DNA of 64,000 bases from Athripsodes cinereus (GCA_947579605.1 OX388322.1:5394001-5458000), one strand, 5' to 3'. Counted from the first letter of the stretch, positions 30,957-42,005 are shown. The notes: generated by a model from the sequence alone, not told the origin. Program-made: numbers and translations.

Positions 30957-30995
30957 ATGCCTACAAGTATAGGCGAAAACGTTCGGTATTTAACC
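30950..30995 (+). ncRNA. Hammerhead-ribozyme-like core, unproven
   Basis: CTGAAGA (fits CUGANGA) is followed by a hairpin with stem GCCTA / TAGGC and then GAAA, the two conserved core strands of a hammerhead. A short possible stem III (AC...GT) and an AUU cleavage triplet follow. Nothing demonstrates activity. Hammerheads of this form are known in Penelope-like elements, and I see no Penelope RT here. Confidence 0.3.
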
Positions 30996-33149
30996 TAACA
31001 TAGTGGAGATTAAACAGTGCTCAATAATATATTTTTATATTTTATTTATTAAAATTAAATATTTATTAGTACAAGCACATAAACAAAAAAATGTGAATGT
31101 GAAAAGTTTAGTTCCACCACTGACGTTTACTAAAAATTTGTTAGGACGTAGAAAAGCACTAAATGATGGGAATTACGGACAAAAATGTAGACCATGGGAG
31201 ACGTTTAATTAAGTATTAATTAGCTTTGAACATTAATTCATAGTAGGTATCATAAATCCTAAAATATGTCGTCGTGCGGCACGAAGGGGTTGAAAAAAAC
31301 GTTGAAAATAATATTTCATAGAATTCAAATATAGAATCAAAAATAGAAAAGGTCACCAGTTTTTTTTTGACAAATATTGTGTGTCATGTAAAAGGTGAGT
31401 AGGTTTTTACGAAATAACATCTAGAAGACATTAAATGTTGAATTTAGCGATGAAGTAGACCATTTTCATAATAATCTTAAATCATTATTCAATGAGTTAT
31501 GTTAAATATATATCTCACAAAAAATTACACAATAATCTCACTAGGCGTAGCCTGTACTGAGGTAGTGTTTACGAAAAATTCCATTCATCATAATGAAACT
31601 AGAATAATAATAATAATACACAAAAAGAGTATCGGATACAACCTAATTCATTCAATTTCCCATGTCAAATACATACATCATGCCATCACTATAAACACCC
31701 ACACATACACTCACAAACACAAAACAACCAATCTATGACGTTGTACCAGTAATATTTTTCTTGTATCTAGTGTATATGAAATATCAGCATAATTCGAAAT
31801 TCAAACCTCTCGAAAAGAGTACCTATGTATTTGTCATCAAGCATTCAAATCAGTCATAATTGAATTAGGTAATGTTTTCATTCATATTATTTCCCCAATA
31901 ATCATTCTACAACTTCACTATGGATTTTTGTTAAACGCGAAGATGAGAAAATCAATCAGACTCTAGAACCATGTTAATCGAAAAAAGTGAGAAAGGCGTC
32001 GTCCAACGCTTACAAACAAAAAAACGTTTACATATTGGAAACCATAAGAGCAAACATTTTATTGTATCTCATATTTCAAATCTTTGATACCCCGTCTAAA
32101 TGGTAAATACTAATTCTTCTAGGAAAACCAATCCACTAAACTAAGGTAATTTTAAAGAAATAAATTCTATCAGCGTCCATCGAGACTTATATAATTCATA
32201 AAATAATGATTCTATTTCGGTATCAATTTCTATTAAAAACCTTTATCGGCTATACTGGTACCTACTTATGTTTCTACTATGACGTAGCCATTGCCCCTCT
32301 ACGCATAAAGCTATGCCGTAATACACACATACAAAAGCTACGTATGTGAATGTCTACTTTAAAACGTACCTACACATTAAAGTAATTATAAAATAATATT
32401 AAAAGTACTCTCGAAGCTTTCAGGGGTGTAATTAATAATTAATTCGCTTGTTAGTTGAAATAAACGCCGGGATTTTAATATTTTAATTTTATGGATGTCG
32501 TCGCTCGCTGCCTGAAATAAACTGAAAAAGTTCTTGTTATTTTCAAAACGGCATTTTATAAAAAAAAAATGACGCAATTTCATAGCGTATTTGATGGTCG
32601 TTGTTGAATGTGTGAGAGAGAAGATATAATTTTATAAATATTAATCATTCTTATGATTGAAATGTTATTTATTGCATAATTACTGTTAATTGAAATCTCT
32701 CTCTCCTCTCATACCCTTATGGGATAGATAGAGTAGACACATTAAGGGTTGCACCCTCCCTCACCCATGAATGTTACAGGAATGGCAGTTCCTATGTCAT
32801 CCATACTCTTCAAGCAAATTCTTTCTAAGGAAGGGCTCAAGGTTCGCCTGAAGGACTCCCCCTGACAAAACCCTTCCTGAAATTAAATACAACCGTTAAT
32901 GTCCACCGACTCTCTATTTTACAATATGACTTAGAATTAGCTTACAGTTACGTATTATCTACGTACTAGTTGATTGCTTAGACTAATACAAAGGATGAAG
33001 ACTAGACACTTGGAAATTTTAAAATAAATACATTTTTCATAGCCTTCGGGTTTCTACAAACAAATAAATATTTCACGACGCAGTGGGTGTTCACTCGGTT
33101 TCTGAAATCATAAAAAAAAGAAATTTTAAGTCAATGTACACGAAAAAAA
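30996..33149. other. AT-rich DNA, no gene identified
   Basis: Near 32700-32900 a more GC-balanced stretch (CTCATACCCTTATGGGATAG, GGAAGGGCTCAAGGTTCGCC) looks like an old retroelement end. I cannot assign it. Confidence 0.35.
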
Positions 33150-33318
33150 ATGTTAAAATATTATTGTCCAAGCATAGATTATACATATGTGCTTTAGTTT
33201 TGGACCGGCTGCCCTAAGCAGTTGTTCTAAAGCTCACCTCCTGTTATAGGAGAAAAGGACGTCACAAACAGAGTGAGTTCGATCAGGTCAAACGGCCAAG
33301 TGGTCATACAGGGATGGA

Positions 33319-36300
33319 CTAAATAACCTCAGCGGGAATGGATCCCGGTCGCCGTAGGATATCCCATTTGCTCTTCCACGACTCAACAAACCTCCGAAAA
33401 CTCTTGAAATTTTCTGGATTCAAGGTTAGCTCTCCGAACCAGATTGGCCTGGGAGTATCTGGAGTCATACTGTCAATCATTTCTCTTCTTGCCTCATCCA
33501 TAATCGAGCAATTCCAGAGGATATGTTCAGCATACTGGGCACCACCACCACAGGGACACCATGGGTCATTCACAAGATTTAAATCAAAGAGTTTCCCCTT
33601 GAGATCTCCATGCCCAGTGATTAACTGAGTCATAAAATGATCCAGAGCAATGAACTTTCTCTTCATTCGGACCTTGAGATCGGGAAAGAACTTGTAGACA
33701 AGTCTACCGGTTCTTCCCGAATCCCACCTCTCTTGCCAGACATCCATTGTCTTCATGTTAATTGCCTTAAGAGCAGCGTCTCTTTCCTGTCTTCTAGTGC
33801 CTCGGGTCACAACCATGCCAAAATGGACTGCAGTTCCATCCACACACAGTGTGCGACGCGCTGCCCGTTCTAATACCTCCAGATCCGCAGGTAAAACGCC
33901 AGCAATAACCGGAAGACCATCAGTCGCCGCAGTCCGATATGCTCCAGTTATTGCCAATAGGCAAGGTCTTTGTCCTCTTAGTAAGGCCAAAGCAACACTT
34001 CCAACATGTAGTCTGTGTGACCATACCCTCGCAGCATATGTTATTTGGGCTACGTAAGTTGCCTTATAGATGGTCAATAATGTTTTTGGGCTAAAACCCC
34101 AGGTCCCTCTACTAAGTTTCCTTAGAGTGGCAAACAAAAGCCTGGCCTTTTCAGAAATCATTCTCGCGTGATGTAAAAAAGAGAAACGTCTATCTATGTA
34201 CACTCCCAAATAACGGAAATCCTCGACAAGTTTGACTGATTGATCACCCATTCTCAATGTTGGATCACGATTTCGACTAAGATCACCCTTCATAAGCATT
34301 GCTGCAGTTTTGGCAGCTGAGAATTCTAGTCGATTTAGAGCACCCCACTGAAGAATTTGTTCAATAGCAGCCGAAAAAGAACTCTCTATTGCTGATCTCG
34401 TGTCACCAGCCAAAAGTAACAGAGCGTCATCCGCATACGCGATTATTGTTGCTGATTCTGGTAATTCTATTGTGAGAAGGTCATTGAAAAGAATATTCCA
34501 CAGATATGGACCGAGGACTGAGCCCTGTGGACATCCCATAGTGACCTCTCTCGAAACGACATGTCCTGCATATGTTATTGTCACAGAGCGATCCCGGAAA
34601 TAATCTGAGACAATCCTGAAAAGATCAGCCGGACATTGTCTGTTTTTAAGCTTCAAAAGAATCAGGGGCCACCAGGCATTATCAAAAGCACCCGAAATAT
34701 CTAGAAAAACGCCCAGCACGTACTTCTCCTTTCTGTTATTTTTCCATCTCACACATTCTAAAATAGCATGTTCAGTAGATACACCCCTACGAAAACCAAA
34801 CTGGTTTGAACTGCCTGTTGACAAAACGATTTCCAGTCTGTTTCTTATAAGAATTTCCAGGATCTTTCCAAAAGCCGGGAGCAAAGTGATCGGTCGATAG
34901 GCCTTAATATCCGACAGTGCTTTGTCATTTCCCTTGGGTATGACTTTTAGCAAGCCTCTCTTCCATTCCTTTGGGAAGATACCTCTCATTAAGCATATTT
35001 GCATCAGTGATAGAACCTTATCCGGACACACTTCCCAAACTTTTTTAACAATCACACCCGTTATTCTATCCAATCCAGGTGCTTTGCGTGGCCCAAGACC
35101 TGAAATTATTTCCTTTAGTTCTTCAGTCGTTACTGAAAGTGTTTGCTGTGTGTCATTATTGATTATCGGGGGACATCGACCAAAGAATCTCATGCACCTA
35201 TGCAGTATAGTGTCCCTCTCTAAGGAGTCAAGAGGAATGAGTCCATCCAAAAGGGCCTTCAAAGTTGAATCTATGCCAAGTGTTTCCGAGCCATCCTTTA
35301 CAATACTAGACATATAGCAGTCAGCGCTGCGTCCTTCCCGTATGATCGTTCGTGTTACAGACCATGGTTCAGCATTACCAACTTCAGATACCCACTCTCT
35401 CCAAGATTTGGATTTGGCGTGCCTAATTGCTTGGTGGTATTCACATCGAGCTCGACATAAGTTTTCTCTAAGATTGTGCGCGATATCCGAGTTTGCAGGT
35501 ATACAACCTTTACGCACAGGACCATATCTTCGTCCAGCAGCTTTGTATGATCGCCGCAACTGGGACAAGGCAGAACTCCACCATGGGGCAGATAAACTTG
35601 TTTTGCAAGGTTTACTTCGACCCATGGCAACCGTCGAGGCTCGCACTACTGCTTTGTTAAAGAAATCTCCTAAATTATCTGGCGATTCGGTCAAAACCGT
35701 TCCGAAATCCTTGAGTTCCTCCTTTAGTACGGTTGAGAAATAGTTCCAATTACATTTCCCTGTTTTAAAGCTCCAAAGGTGACTTGGTTCCTGGACTAAA
35801 CGACCACCAATTCGCATGGTTATTAGTCGATGGTCACTAGATATTGCAGCATTATGGACTTTCCAGCCTGAAAAATCAGTAATTATTTCATTGGAACATA
35901 GAGACAAATCAATACAGCTTTCACCCATTACTCCAGCAAAAGTGGCCGGTTGTCCAGGAACATTGAGGATATGCAAATTATGTGAAGATATAAACTCTTC
36001 TACTATGCTCCCACTTCCATTTCTGTCTGAACCTGGTCTATCATACCAGAGTGTAGATCGGGCGTTGAAATCCCCTCCCACTAGGACTGGTCTGCCATGA
36101 AGAGTTCTCATTACTTCATTCAATCCAATAATATGTTGGCTGATAGGATCAGAATATTTAAAGTACACAGATACTACAAAAATTTCCTTTCCCCTCACAT
36201 TCAAACATATGCATGAGCGATATTCATTTGACAGACTGTCGATGTACAATGGTCGTACTAGGGAATTATTAATTAAGAATCCAGCAGCAGGAGATGGACC

Positions 36301-36483
36301 CTTTTCAATGACAGTAATAGGACTTCGCAATCCGCTAGTCTTACCACGAAAAGTGTATTGCTCCTGAATCAGCATAATAGGAAGTTCAGTCTCATGCATA
36401 TAGTTTATGGCCTCCAATGTTGCAGCTTTTGAGCGCCCGAGATTTATTTGTCCTATTGCAGTGATTCCATTAGGCGCAGCCAT
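33319..36483 (-). CDS. R1-clade ORF2: AP-like endonuclease plus reverse transcriptase
   Basis: A 1054-residue protein that nicks target DNA and copies the element RNA by target-primed reverse transcription. The N-terminal apurinic-type endonuclease shows IQEQYTF, VGGDFNARSTLW (near residue 135) and SSDHRLI (about 218-224). RT follows at about 430-760 with LDRITGVI, FGFRRGVSTEHA, FLDISGAFDNAWW, GCPQGSVLGP and IIAYADDALLL (YADD near residue 682). The C-terminal WCPCGGGAQYAEHILWNC near residue 980 is the CCHC-type motif of this clade. No RNase H is seen. There is no internal stop, and the length is normal for the clade. The ATG overlaps the end of ORF1 by 14 nt, implying coupled re-initiation or shunting. 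Confidence 0.94.
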   Translation of the reverse strand: MAAPNGITAIGQINLGRSKAATLEAINYMHETELPIMLIQEQYTFRGKTSGLRSPITVIEKGPSPAAGFLINNSLVRPLYIDSLSNEYRSCICLNVRGKEIFVVSVYFKYSDPISQHIIGLNEVMRTLHGRPVLVGGDFNARSTLWYDRPGSDRNGSGSIVEEFISSHNLHILNVPGQPATFAGVMGESCIDLSLCSNEIITDFSGWKVHNAAISSDHRLITMRIGGRLVQEPSHLWSFKTGKCNWNYFSTVLKEELKDFGTVLTESPDNLGDFFNKAVVRASTVAMGRSKPCKTSLSAPWWSSALSQLRRSYKAAGRRYGPVRKGCIPANSDIAHNLRENLCRARCEYHQAIRHAKSKSWREWVSEVGNAEPWSVTRTIIREGRSADCYMSSIVKDGSETLGIDSTLKALLDGLIPLDSLERDTILHRCMRFFGRCPPIINNDTQQTLSVTTEELKEIISGLGPRKAPGLDRITGVIVKKVWEVCPDKVLSLMQICLMRGIFPKEWKRGLLKVIPKGNDKALSDIKAYRPITLLPAFGKILEILIRNRLEIVLSTGSSNQFGFRRGVSTEHAILECVRWKNNRKEKYVLGVFLDISGAFDNAWWPLILLKLKNRQCPADLFRIVSDYFRDRSVTITYAGHVVSREVTMGCPQGSVLGPYLWNILFNDLLTIELPESATIIAYADDALLLLAGDTRSAIESSFSAAIEQILQWGALNRLEFSAAKTAAMLMKGDLSRNRDPTLRMGDQSVKLVEDFRYLGVYIDRRFSFLHHARMISEKARLLFATLRKLSRGTWGFSPKTLLTIYKATYVAQITYAARVWSHRLHVGSVALALLRGQRPCLLAITGAYRTAATDGLPVIAGVLPADLEVLERAARRTLCVDGTAVHFGMVVTRGTRRQERDAALKAINMKTMDVWQERWDSGRTGRLVYKFFPDLKVRMKRKFIALDHFMTQLITGHGDLKGKLFDLNLVNDPWCPCGGGAQYAEHILWNCSIMDEARREMIDSMTPDTPRPIWFGELTLNPENFKSFRRFVESWKSKWDILRRPGSIPAEVI

Positions 36484-37399
36484 AGTCAGTGGAGCTAATG
36501 ATCCTCTCTATAGCAGCCTTTTGAGCTGGACAATCTCTATCACCTGTCAGATGGTCATCACCTTTCTTCCGGAAACGCACACAGCTTGCACAAACTCCGG
36601 GCTTGTTTTTGTTTGGACAGATGTCATCCTTATGACCTTCAACGGCACAGTGCTTACAGACATCATTCTTATTCATACAATCTTTCTGGCTATGGCCGTA
36701 TATCTGACACTTAAAACATCTCGTTGCTCCCACAAAATCTCTGACTCTGCAAGAATTCCATCCAATGAACACGTTGCCCTGATTGATTAGAATTGATCTG
36801 ATTTCAGCACTACACAATAAAATTGACCCACAAAATGGTTTATCTCTAGGTCCAAACTTTGCGATTCTCCTAGTTGAGGCTAGAAAAGTTTCTTCAGATA
36901 TTTTACCCTCCAGGTTAATTCTGTATATTTCTTGTAAGAGATCCTGATCATTGATATTACTGGGAACATCGTGTATCACAATTCTCGGTAATCTTGCCTT
37001 AGGGATCGCTGCTAAAAATCCGCCACTTTTTAATTTTTCAGATGCCAATATCTTTCCTGCTCCCTCCTTTGTTGAAGTTTCTATAACAATACCAGCGCCT
37101 CTAGAGCGTCTTAACCGTACCACTTGAAAACCATCTGTTCCCGGGTCAAGAATTTTTCTGACTTGTTCCTTAGTAGAGGAGCTTGATTTGCCCTCTGGAT
37201 CATCTGGACGGATGACAACAGCTGGTCCTCTTAGAGGACAAGGTCTATTAATTCCGGGGGCAACAACTCTTCCTGCTCGTTGGGCATAAGTTTCCTTCGA
37301 ATGCAGTTCCGAAACCACCTTCGGCTTTTCAGATAGAGTAGACAGAATATCAATTCGACCTATTTTTGTGTACATTACTTTCACTTCCTCCTCGTTCAT
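36470..37399 (-). CDS. R1-clade ORF1: Gag-like RNA-binding protein with CCHC knuckles
   Basis: 309 residues with a C-terminal cluster of three knuckles (CFKCQIYGHSQKDC, CKHCAVEGHKDDIC, then CASCVRFRKKGDDHLTGDRDC), as in R1-clade ORF1 proteins, which coat the element RNA. The ORF ends TDYGCA with its TAA inside the start of ORF2. R1-clade ORF1 proteins are usually longer, so the N-terminus may be shortened. An in-frame TAA lies just upstream of the ATG at 37399, and a separate 17-codon Lys-rich ORF (MADKSTEKK...) lies at 37516-37569 on the same strand. Confidence 0.85.
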   Translation of the reverse strand: MNEEEVKVMYTKIGRIDILSTLSEKPKVVSELHSKETYAQRAGRVVAPGINRPCPLRGPAVVIRPDDPEGKSSSSTKEQVRKILDPGTDGFQVVRLRRSRGAGIVIETSTKEGAGKILASEKLKSGGFLAAIPKARLPRIVIHDVPSNINDQDLLQEIYRINLEGKISEETFLASTRRIAKFGPRDKPFCGSILLCSAEIRSILINQGNVFIGWNSCRVRDFVGATRCFKCQIYGHSQKDCMNKNDVCKHCAVEGHKDDICPNKNKPGVCASCVRFRKKGDDHLTGDRDCPAQKAAIERIISSTDYGCA

Positions 37400-37515
37400 A
37401 CGATTTTAAATAGACATACATACATACAAGCCAATAGATTTCACTCACCACGTGGCAATCATTAAGTTTTTGAAACTACGTATTTAAAGCACGTAATTCT
37501 TGATTATCCACGGTT

Positions 37516-37569
37516 TTACACTTTTCTTTTAGATGAATCAACTTTCTTCTCTGTGCTTTTGTCGGCCAT
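37516..37569 (-). other. 17-codon ORF upstream of R1 ORF1
   Basis: Starts ATGGCCGACAAAAGC and encodes a Lys/Ser-rich peptide before TAA. It could be an upstream ORF, a remnant of a longer ORF1 N-terminus separated by mutation, or chance. Only its position and sense argue for relevance. Confidence 0.3.
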
Positions 37570-37640
37570 ATACACAAGATATTGAAACTTTAAAATTCGC
37601 AACGGGTTGGATATAAAAGGAACTAGAGATAAATGTTAGG

Positions 37641-38127
37641 GTCATTCAATCAAACGCAATAATCTTGAAGAGTCTGTCTGAAGGAGCGAGGATTTTGCAA
37701 TATTCTTAGAGACAAAATTAAATTCCTCAAATGTCTCAAACGAAGATGACATTTCCTTATAAAATAAAGATATATAAAACTTACCGAAGATGTACAGAAA
37801 AATATTCCAACTGCTACACTATGAGTTACGGTGAAGGAATTTTTCATAACAAACCTGAAACGAAACAGAATACGTGTGGTTAATATAAAGATATACATTT
37901 AAAAGTTTAGCAGTGACAATATATTATTGTTATATTAACATTTTGAAAAACATGTTTATCGTGAAATAGATATTGTAAAAAATATTTGACGTATTCAAAA
38001 ATACTTTCCCCTCTATAAGCTCCTGTAATTGAGGTCTTACAGAAAACAGAAAAAACTGCGAATCAAAATTAATGTCAATTTCATTGTAACTAAATTGGAC
38101 GTAATTGATGTTTTGTATTGTAAATAA
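37641..38127. other. AT-rich DNA upstream of the R1 element, nothing identified
   Basis: One - strand ORF of 82 codons with no domain. Confidence 0.4.
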
Positions 38128-38157
38128 ATAAGCTGTAAAGATTAATTAATTAATTAA

Positions 38158-38340
38158 TTGTGTCGGTGCACACGTAGTAGAGTTCCATAATTATGTAATT
38201 TGAATCAAGTGTATCTTTCTACTATAGATTATTGATTCCGAGAAAGAGATTCATTATCAACGACCTGATAAGTCGAAAGACGTCTCTCTCGGAATCAATA
38301 ATTTATAGTAGAAAGAAACACTTGTTTCAAATTACATAAG
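38158..38340. mobile_element. Foldback-type repeat with 58-bp arms
   Basis: Arms at 38191-38248 (starting TTATGTAATTTGAA) and 38283-38340 (ending TTCAAATTACATAAG), with a few mismatches and a loop of about 34 bases. The stretch is bounded by the 13-mer ATAAGCTGTAAAG at 38128-38140 and 38336-38348. Diverged relatives of one arm are at 9425-9560, 14378-14545 and 24215-24330. Confidence 0.75.
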
Positions 38341-38399
38341 CTGTAAAGAGATAGTGAAACATTCAAGCTAACTAAAAAAAATATAGTAATTGGAGTAAA

Positions 38400-38535
38400 G
38401 AACTATTAACTAACTTTACCATCACGGTATGATCCAAAAGTGGACTAGCGAACAAATCGATTACATAATAAACATATGTACAAATTTCCTTGTCCATCCC
38501 ATTAAAAATAGTAAATTTAGGATGGAATACATGTT
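38400..38535 (-). mobile_element. Family A copy, decayed
   Basis: On the - strand TATTCCATCCTAAATTTAC, ACATATGTTTATTATGTAATCG, TTCGCTAGTCCACTTTTGG and ATACCGTGATGG. Confidence 0.45.
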
Positions 38536-38694
38536 TCCTCGCTGAATGAAATATATGATAATTGTAAATTTTCGAAAGTTGCGAGAGAAACTTTGTGGAA
38601 CGTCATTTTATAAAATAATAAAATTAATGTATTACAGAACACTGTTTTACTTCCACTTCACTTTATTCAAATGTCAGAACGTTTTCGAACATTA

Positions 38695-38995
38695 ACTGTT
38701 CATATATATAGTCTTACACTTAGACACAAAAAGCTGCGGTCCAACTTAGAGAGCCTGTGTCCTACTGGTCTGATTTTATGTATTAATCGCGTATTATAAT
38801 TATGAAAATTTTCATTAAGTGGTGTCTTATCTAAATGTTTCTTAGCATAACATTTACACTCATAAATATAGAGTGATGGCATGGTTAATATACCTTGCTC
38901 TCTGAATACATTTCTGCAAGATTCCCTAGATTTCATGCTAAGAAGAGTTCTAATTGCTCTCTTTTGCAAAATTGTAGATGTAATTGGTAGTTTAT
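38695..38995 (-). pseudogene. LINE reverse transcriptase C-terminal relic
   Basis: The - strand frame LQFCKRELE.. / MQKRAIRTLLSMKSRESCRNVFREQGILTMPSLYIYECKCYAKK... matches the region after the RT domain in Jockey/CR1-type LINEs (QKRAIRIL...SCR..F...ILTVPSLYI). About 90 residues are open. Catalytic motifs are absent. Confidence 0.75.
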
Positions 38996-39734
38996 TTTAA
39001 ACGTCTCAAACCATTCGTCGAAAAATTCCGAGTCCTCCTATTTCCGAACTACTGCACATTAGCAACAAAAGCTTGTTATGAGAAAACCCAGAGATCTTTT
39101 TTAGATTATCCAGTAGATTCATTGCATTCACTAAAAATACAGGTCTTTCTCTCCGAGGCATGAAAATAAGACGTTCACAGTTGATAGCATACTTCATCGC
39201 TGAATTCATGATATACCTACGTTACAAATTTACATAATAATAAACGAAACCGTATATTATTGAAAGATATCACATTATCACCTTAACACATAGAATGTTT
39301 TTTGCAACAAAATGTGTGTTGTTTCGACTTCGTTGTATGACCCAAGAGAATGCTTGAAAAATAAAATGTTAAAAACATTTTGAAAACTTGGAAAATATTA
39401 TGGAAATTAATGTTTATTGCATCTCATGGGATAATAATATATGAGACACTAGAACTAACGCTTCATTTAGCACGGTACGCTATGTTAAAAAAAAAACATT
39501 TTTCTACATTTTTTTTTTTTTTTTTTTAACTAGAAAAGCCTTGTTAATTTTATTCTCAATACAGACTTTTATTCGTAGGACATTTTGCATATTATCTTGC
39601 TAGTGATATAACAACATTTTTATCTTGATATTCGGACATCACAATATCAAAAAAGTACATGAATAATCATATATTTTTTTTACAGTAGAAGAAATTAAGT
39701 TACTGCGATTCAAAGAAAAATAATAAACATAAAA
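38996..39734. other. Possible continuation of the LINE relic, then AT-rich DNA
   Basis: The - strand ORF 39006-39209 adjoins the LINE relic at 38695-38995 but shows no RT motif. A run of about 18 T lies near 39510-39528. Confidence 0.35.
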
Positions 39735-39860
39735 TAAAATTTATTTATTTATTTACAAATCCGAGCCTTTTACATGTTTAAAAATATACAAAAAAACATA
39801 CATATCAAATTTCTCATCAACAAACACTGCTGGAGCAAGATAAGAACAAAAAACTGTCGA
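39735..39860 (-). mobile_element. Retroelement 3' end (AACATGTAAAAGGCTC family)
   Basis: On the - strand AACATGTAAAAGGCTCGG is followed by TTTGTAAATAAATAAATAAA. The same AACATGTAAAAGGCTC block is at 44810-44826 (-), and a variant is at 9308-9322 (-). Confidence 0.5.
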
Positions 39861-40329
39861 AAAACAAAAACACAGATGGGATTCAATACAGAATATCAAT
39901 AATTTTAGTCAAATCATAAAATAGTATAAAATGTCAATGAAATGTTTAGCAATATGTCAAGAATTAAAATTATAATTAAGTTTGGAGATGTCAATTAGAT
40001 AGAAGAAAGAAAAAAAATCTATGAAAATGGTACAAAAAAACAACCTATATAAAAAAACAATCTATGAAAATGGTACAAAAGTCCAACCTCCTGCCTACTC
40101 AACGAGGGATACAATTTAATGGGGGATAATTATATAGAAACAAAAAAATCATAATCTAATATTTATTCTAAAGCATTGTTGTATTATGTTTCGCCATAAT
40201 ATTTTTCTCAAACTAAATATTGATTACAAATAAGTGCACGTAATTTGAAAAAAAAAAATCCTTTGTTGTTCACGTTGTTCACAGATGTGTACTGACGTCA
40301 TCGAAAAAGTTAAAAGGCAGAGCATTTTT

Positions 40330-40520
40330 CAAGATTTATAGATCAGAGATGGACAAAAAGGGTAGAAGTGTGAAGACCTCATGAAGACGATTCAAATGAA
40401 AAAGGGAAAGACCTAGGTACTATACGATGTTCTAGTTGCAGATATTCCACGACAAAGATACTTGGAAAAATATGGGGGAGGCTTGTGTTCGGCAATGGAC
40501 AAGAATAGCTTTATACCAAA
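40330..40520 (+). mobile_element. LINE C-terminal scrap (WGEACVRQW motif)
   Basis: GGGGGAGGCTTGTGTTCGGC followed by AATGGACAAGAATAGC encodes WGEACVRQWTRIA, a common LINE terminal block. The upstream frame is broken. Confidence 0.5.
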
Positions 40521-41807
40521 GTAAGTAAGAAAGAGTTGTTCATAAAGATTTGGATTTAAAAATGCCCTCTTTAATACTCGAAATTTTATCATGATATGTT
40601 TTCACATTACGTTAAATTCACACGAATTGTCGATGTAAAACTCTTTGTTACAAACAAAATACATCAAAAAGGAAGACGAGGGTAAACGGGTAACACTAAG
40701 GGTGAGATAAATTAAACAATCAATATTCGATTATTAAATCATTACCAATAATAATTAATTAAAATCACTAGAGACAAGACTGTCGTGGGGGAGAGATCAA
40801 TTGAAAGCATTTTTAATAATTATTGAGGCTGTGACTCGAAAAAGTATCCGTGGACTCATAAGGGCAATTTTTGAAAAATGTATAAATGAATTATCTGGAG
40901 TTTTGTCTGTACCCATTCAATTTTTATAGCGATATCTTTTCGTTTAAATGGTCAATGTTAATTGCGTTAGGTTTTTTATGCTATTTGCAATTAATTACAA
41001 ATAAAACACTTTTTATAGTATATCTACTGTGACTTTTATTAGACGCGAGCCATAATTAATTCAACATGAACTCCCACTAAAAACCGTCGGTTGAAAATAT
41101 CAACTATTTGCAATTGTTTCTGATTTGTATTTTTCTAAATAAAGAATACAACTTTCGATTTACTGTCCATATCATGGTGAATTATTGTAGGAGACACAAT
41201 TGTAAAGTCCCCGGATCTCAAAAACGCATAATGGCTCACTGACCCTTGTTGTAGCTACAATGTCAATTACAAATGTCCTTTAGTATTAAAGCAATATTAT
41301 TAAGAAAATTCTAATATATTATGTATTATTACGTTAAGTTAATAAACGGAAACGGCTACCGTTTACCTCCTTACCCCAATAAATCTTGCAAAAAATTCGA
41401 CGACGCAACTTGCCTCAGGGGACCTATATGTTTTAATGTGACCAGACCCATTTCAACCCCCTTTCCTCTCATACCCATCGTAACAATCAATACCACCCAG
41501 AGAACAAAATCTGAAATATTTTATGAAAAAACTTTTCAGCACACAGATAAAAACGAACAGCCCCCGTTACACGATATTCTCGTGAATTTTTAAAGTGTCC
41601 CAAAAAACAAAATAATGACGCCGCGGAAAGGAAATTCCGACGGTAAAAATGCCTTTATTTATCCAGAGCTTTTTGCGTAGCACGATTTCAATTCATTGTT
41701 TTTTATTCAATTTAGAGGGTGAACTTATTATATATATATATAAAAAAGAAGCTTATATCCTAATGAAAAATTATTTTTACTTTTCTAAAATTGTTCAATA
41801 CTTCTTT
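40521..41807. other. AT-rich DNA, nothing identified
   Basis: The ORFs at 41321 and 41649 lack domains. A TATATATATATA run is near 41730. Confidence 0.4.
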
Positions 41808-42005
41808 CGGGAGCATAGGGCAGAAACTCACCCCCCTCAACTCAGAGGGTATCTGTTTTAATTGATTCAATTCTTACTACTATGATCCTGCTACTCTAGT
41901 ATCTTTGTCATAAAAACTTGAGAAAGGAACATCTAGGTAGTCAGAATATTTTTGCATGAAAGAATATTAGTACTTTTGACCAATTATCGTTGGATAAATT
42001 ATTTA
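41808..42005 (-). mobile_element. Decayed RTE-like fragment
   Basis: On the + strand GGGAGCATAGGGCAGAAACTC, CAACTCAGAGGGTATCTG and TTTTGACCAATTATCG parallel the reverse of the 24925-25200 copy. Confidence 0.5.

Larger units (their letters stand above)
33150..37640 (-). mobile_element. R1-clade non-LTR retrotransposon with two open ORFs
   Basis: Two overlapping ORFs on the - strand: a CCHC gag-like ORF1 (37399-36470) and an endonuclease-RT ORF2 (36483-33319). The order, the ATG overlap, the QINLGRSKAAT start of the endonuclease and the C-terminal Cys/His motif fit the R1 clade. No 28S rDNA or telomeric TTAGG repeats are seen at either edge, so it is not a site-specific insertion recognisable from this window. 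Outer limits are estimates: I find no clear poly(A) or target duplication. Confidence 0.85.

Noticed and set aside
33150..33320. Telomere- or rDNA-targeted insertion of the R1-clade element
   Set aside because: No TTAGG array or 28S-like sequence on either flank.
35355..35630. Antisense and shadow ORFs within the R1, BEL and gypsy coding regions
   Set aside because: They lie opposite or out of frame with clearly coding retroelement frames and show no domain of their own.
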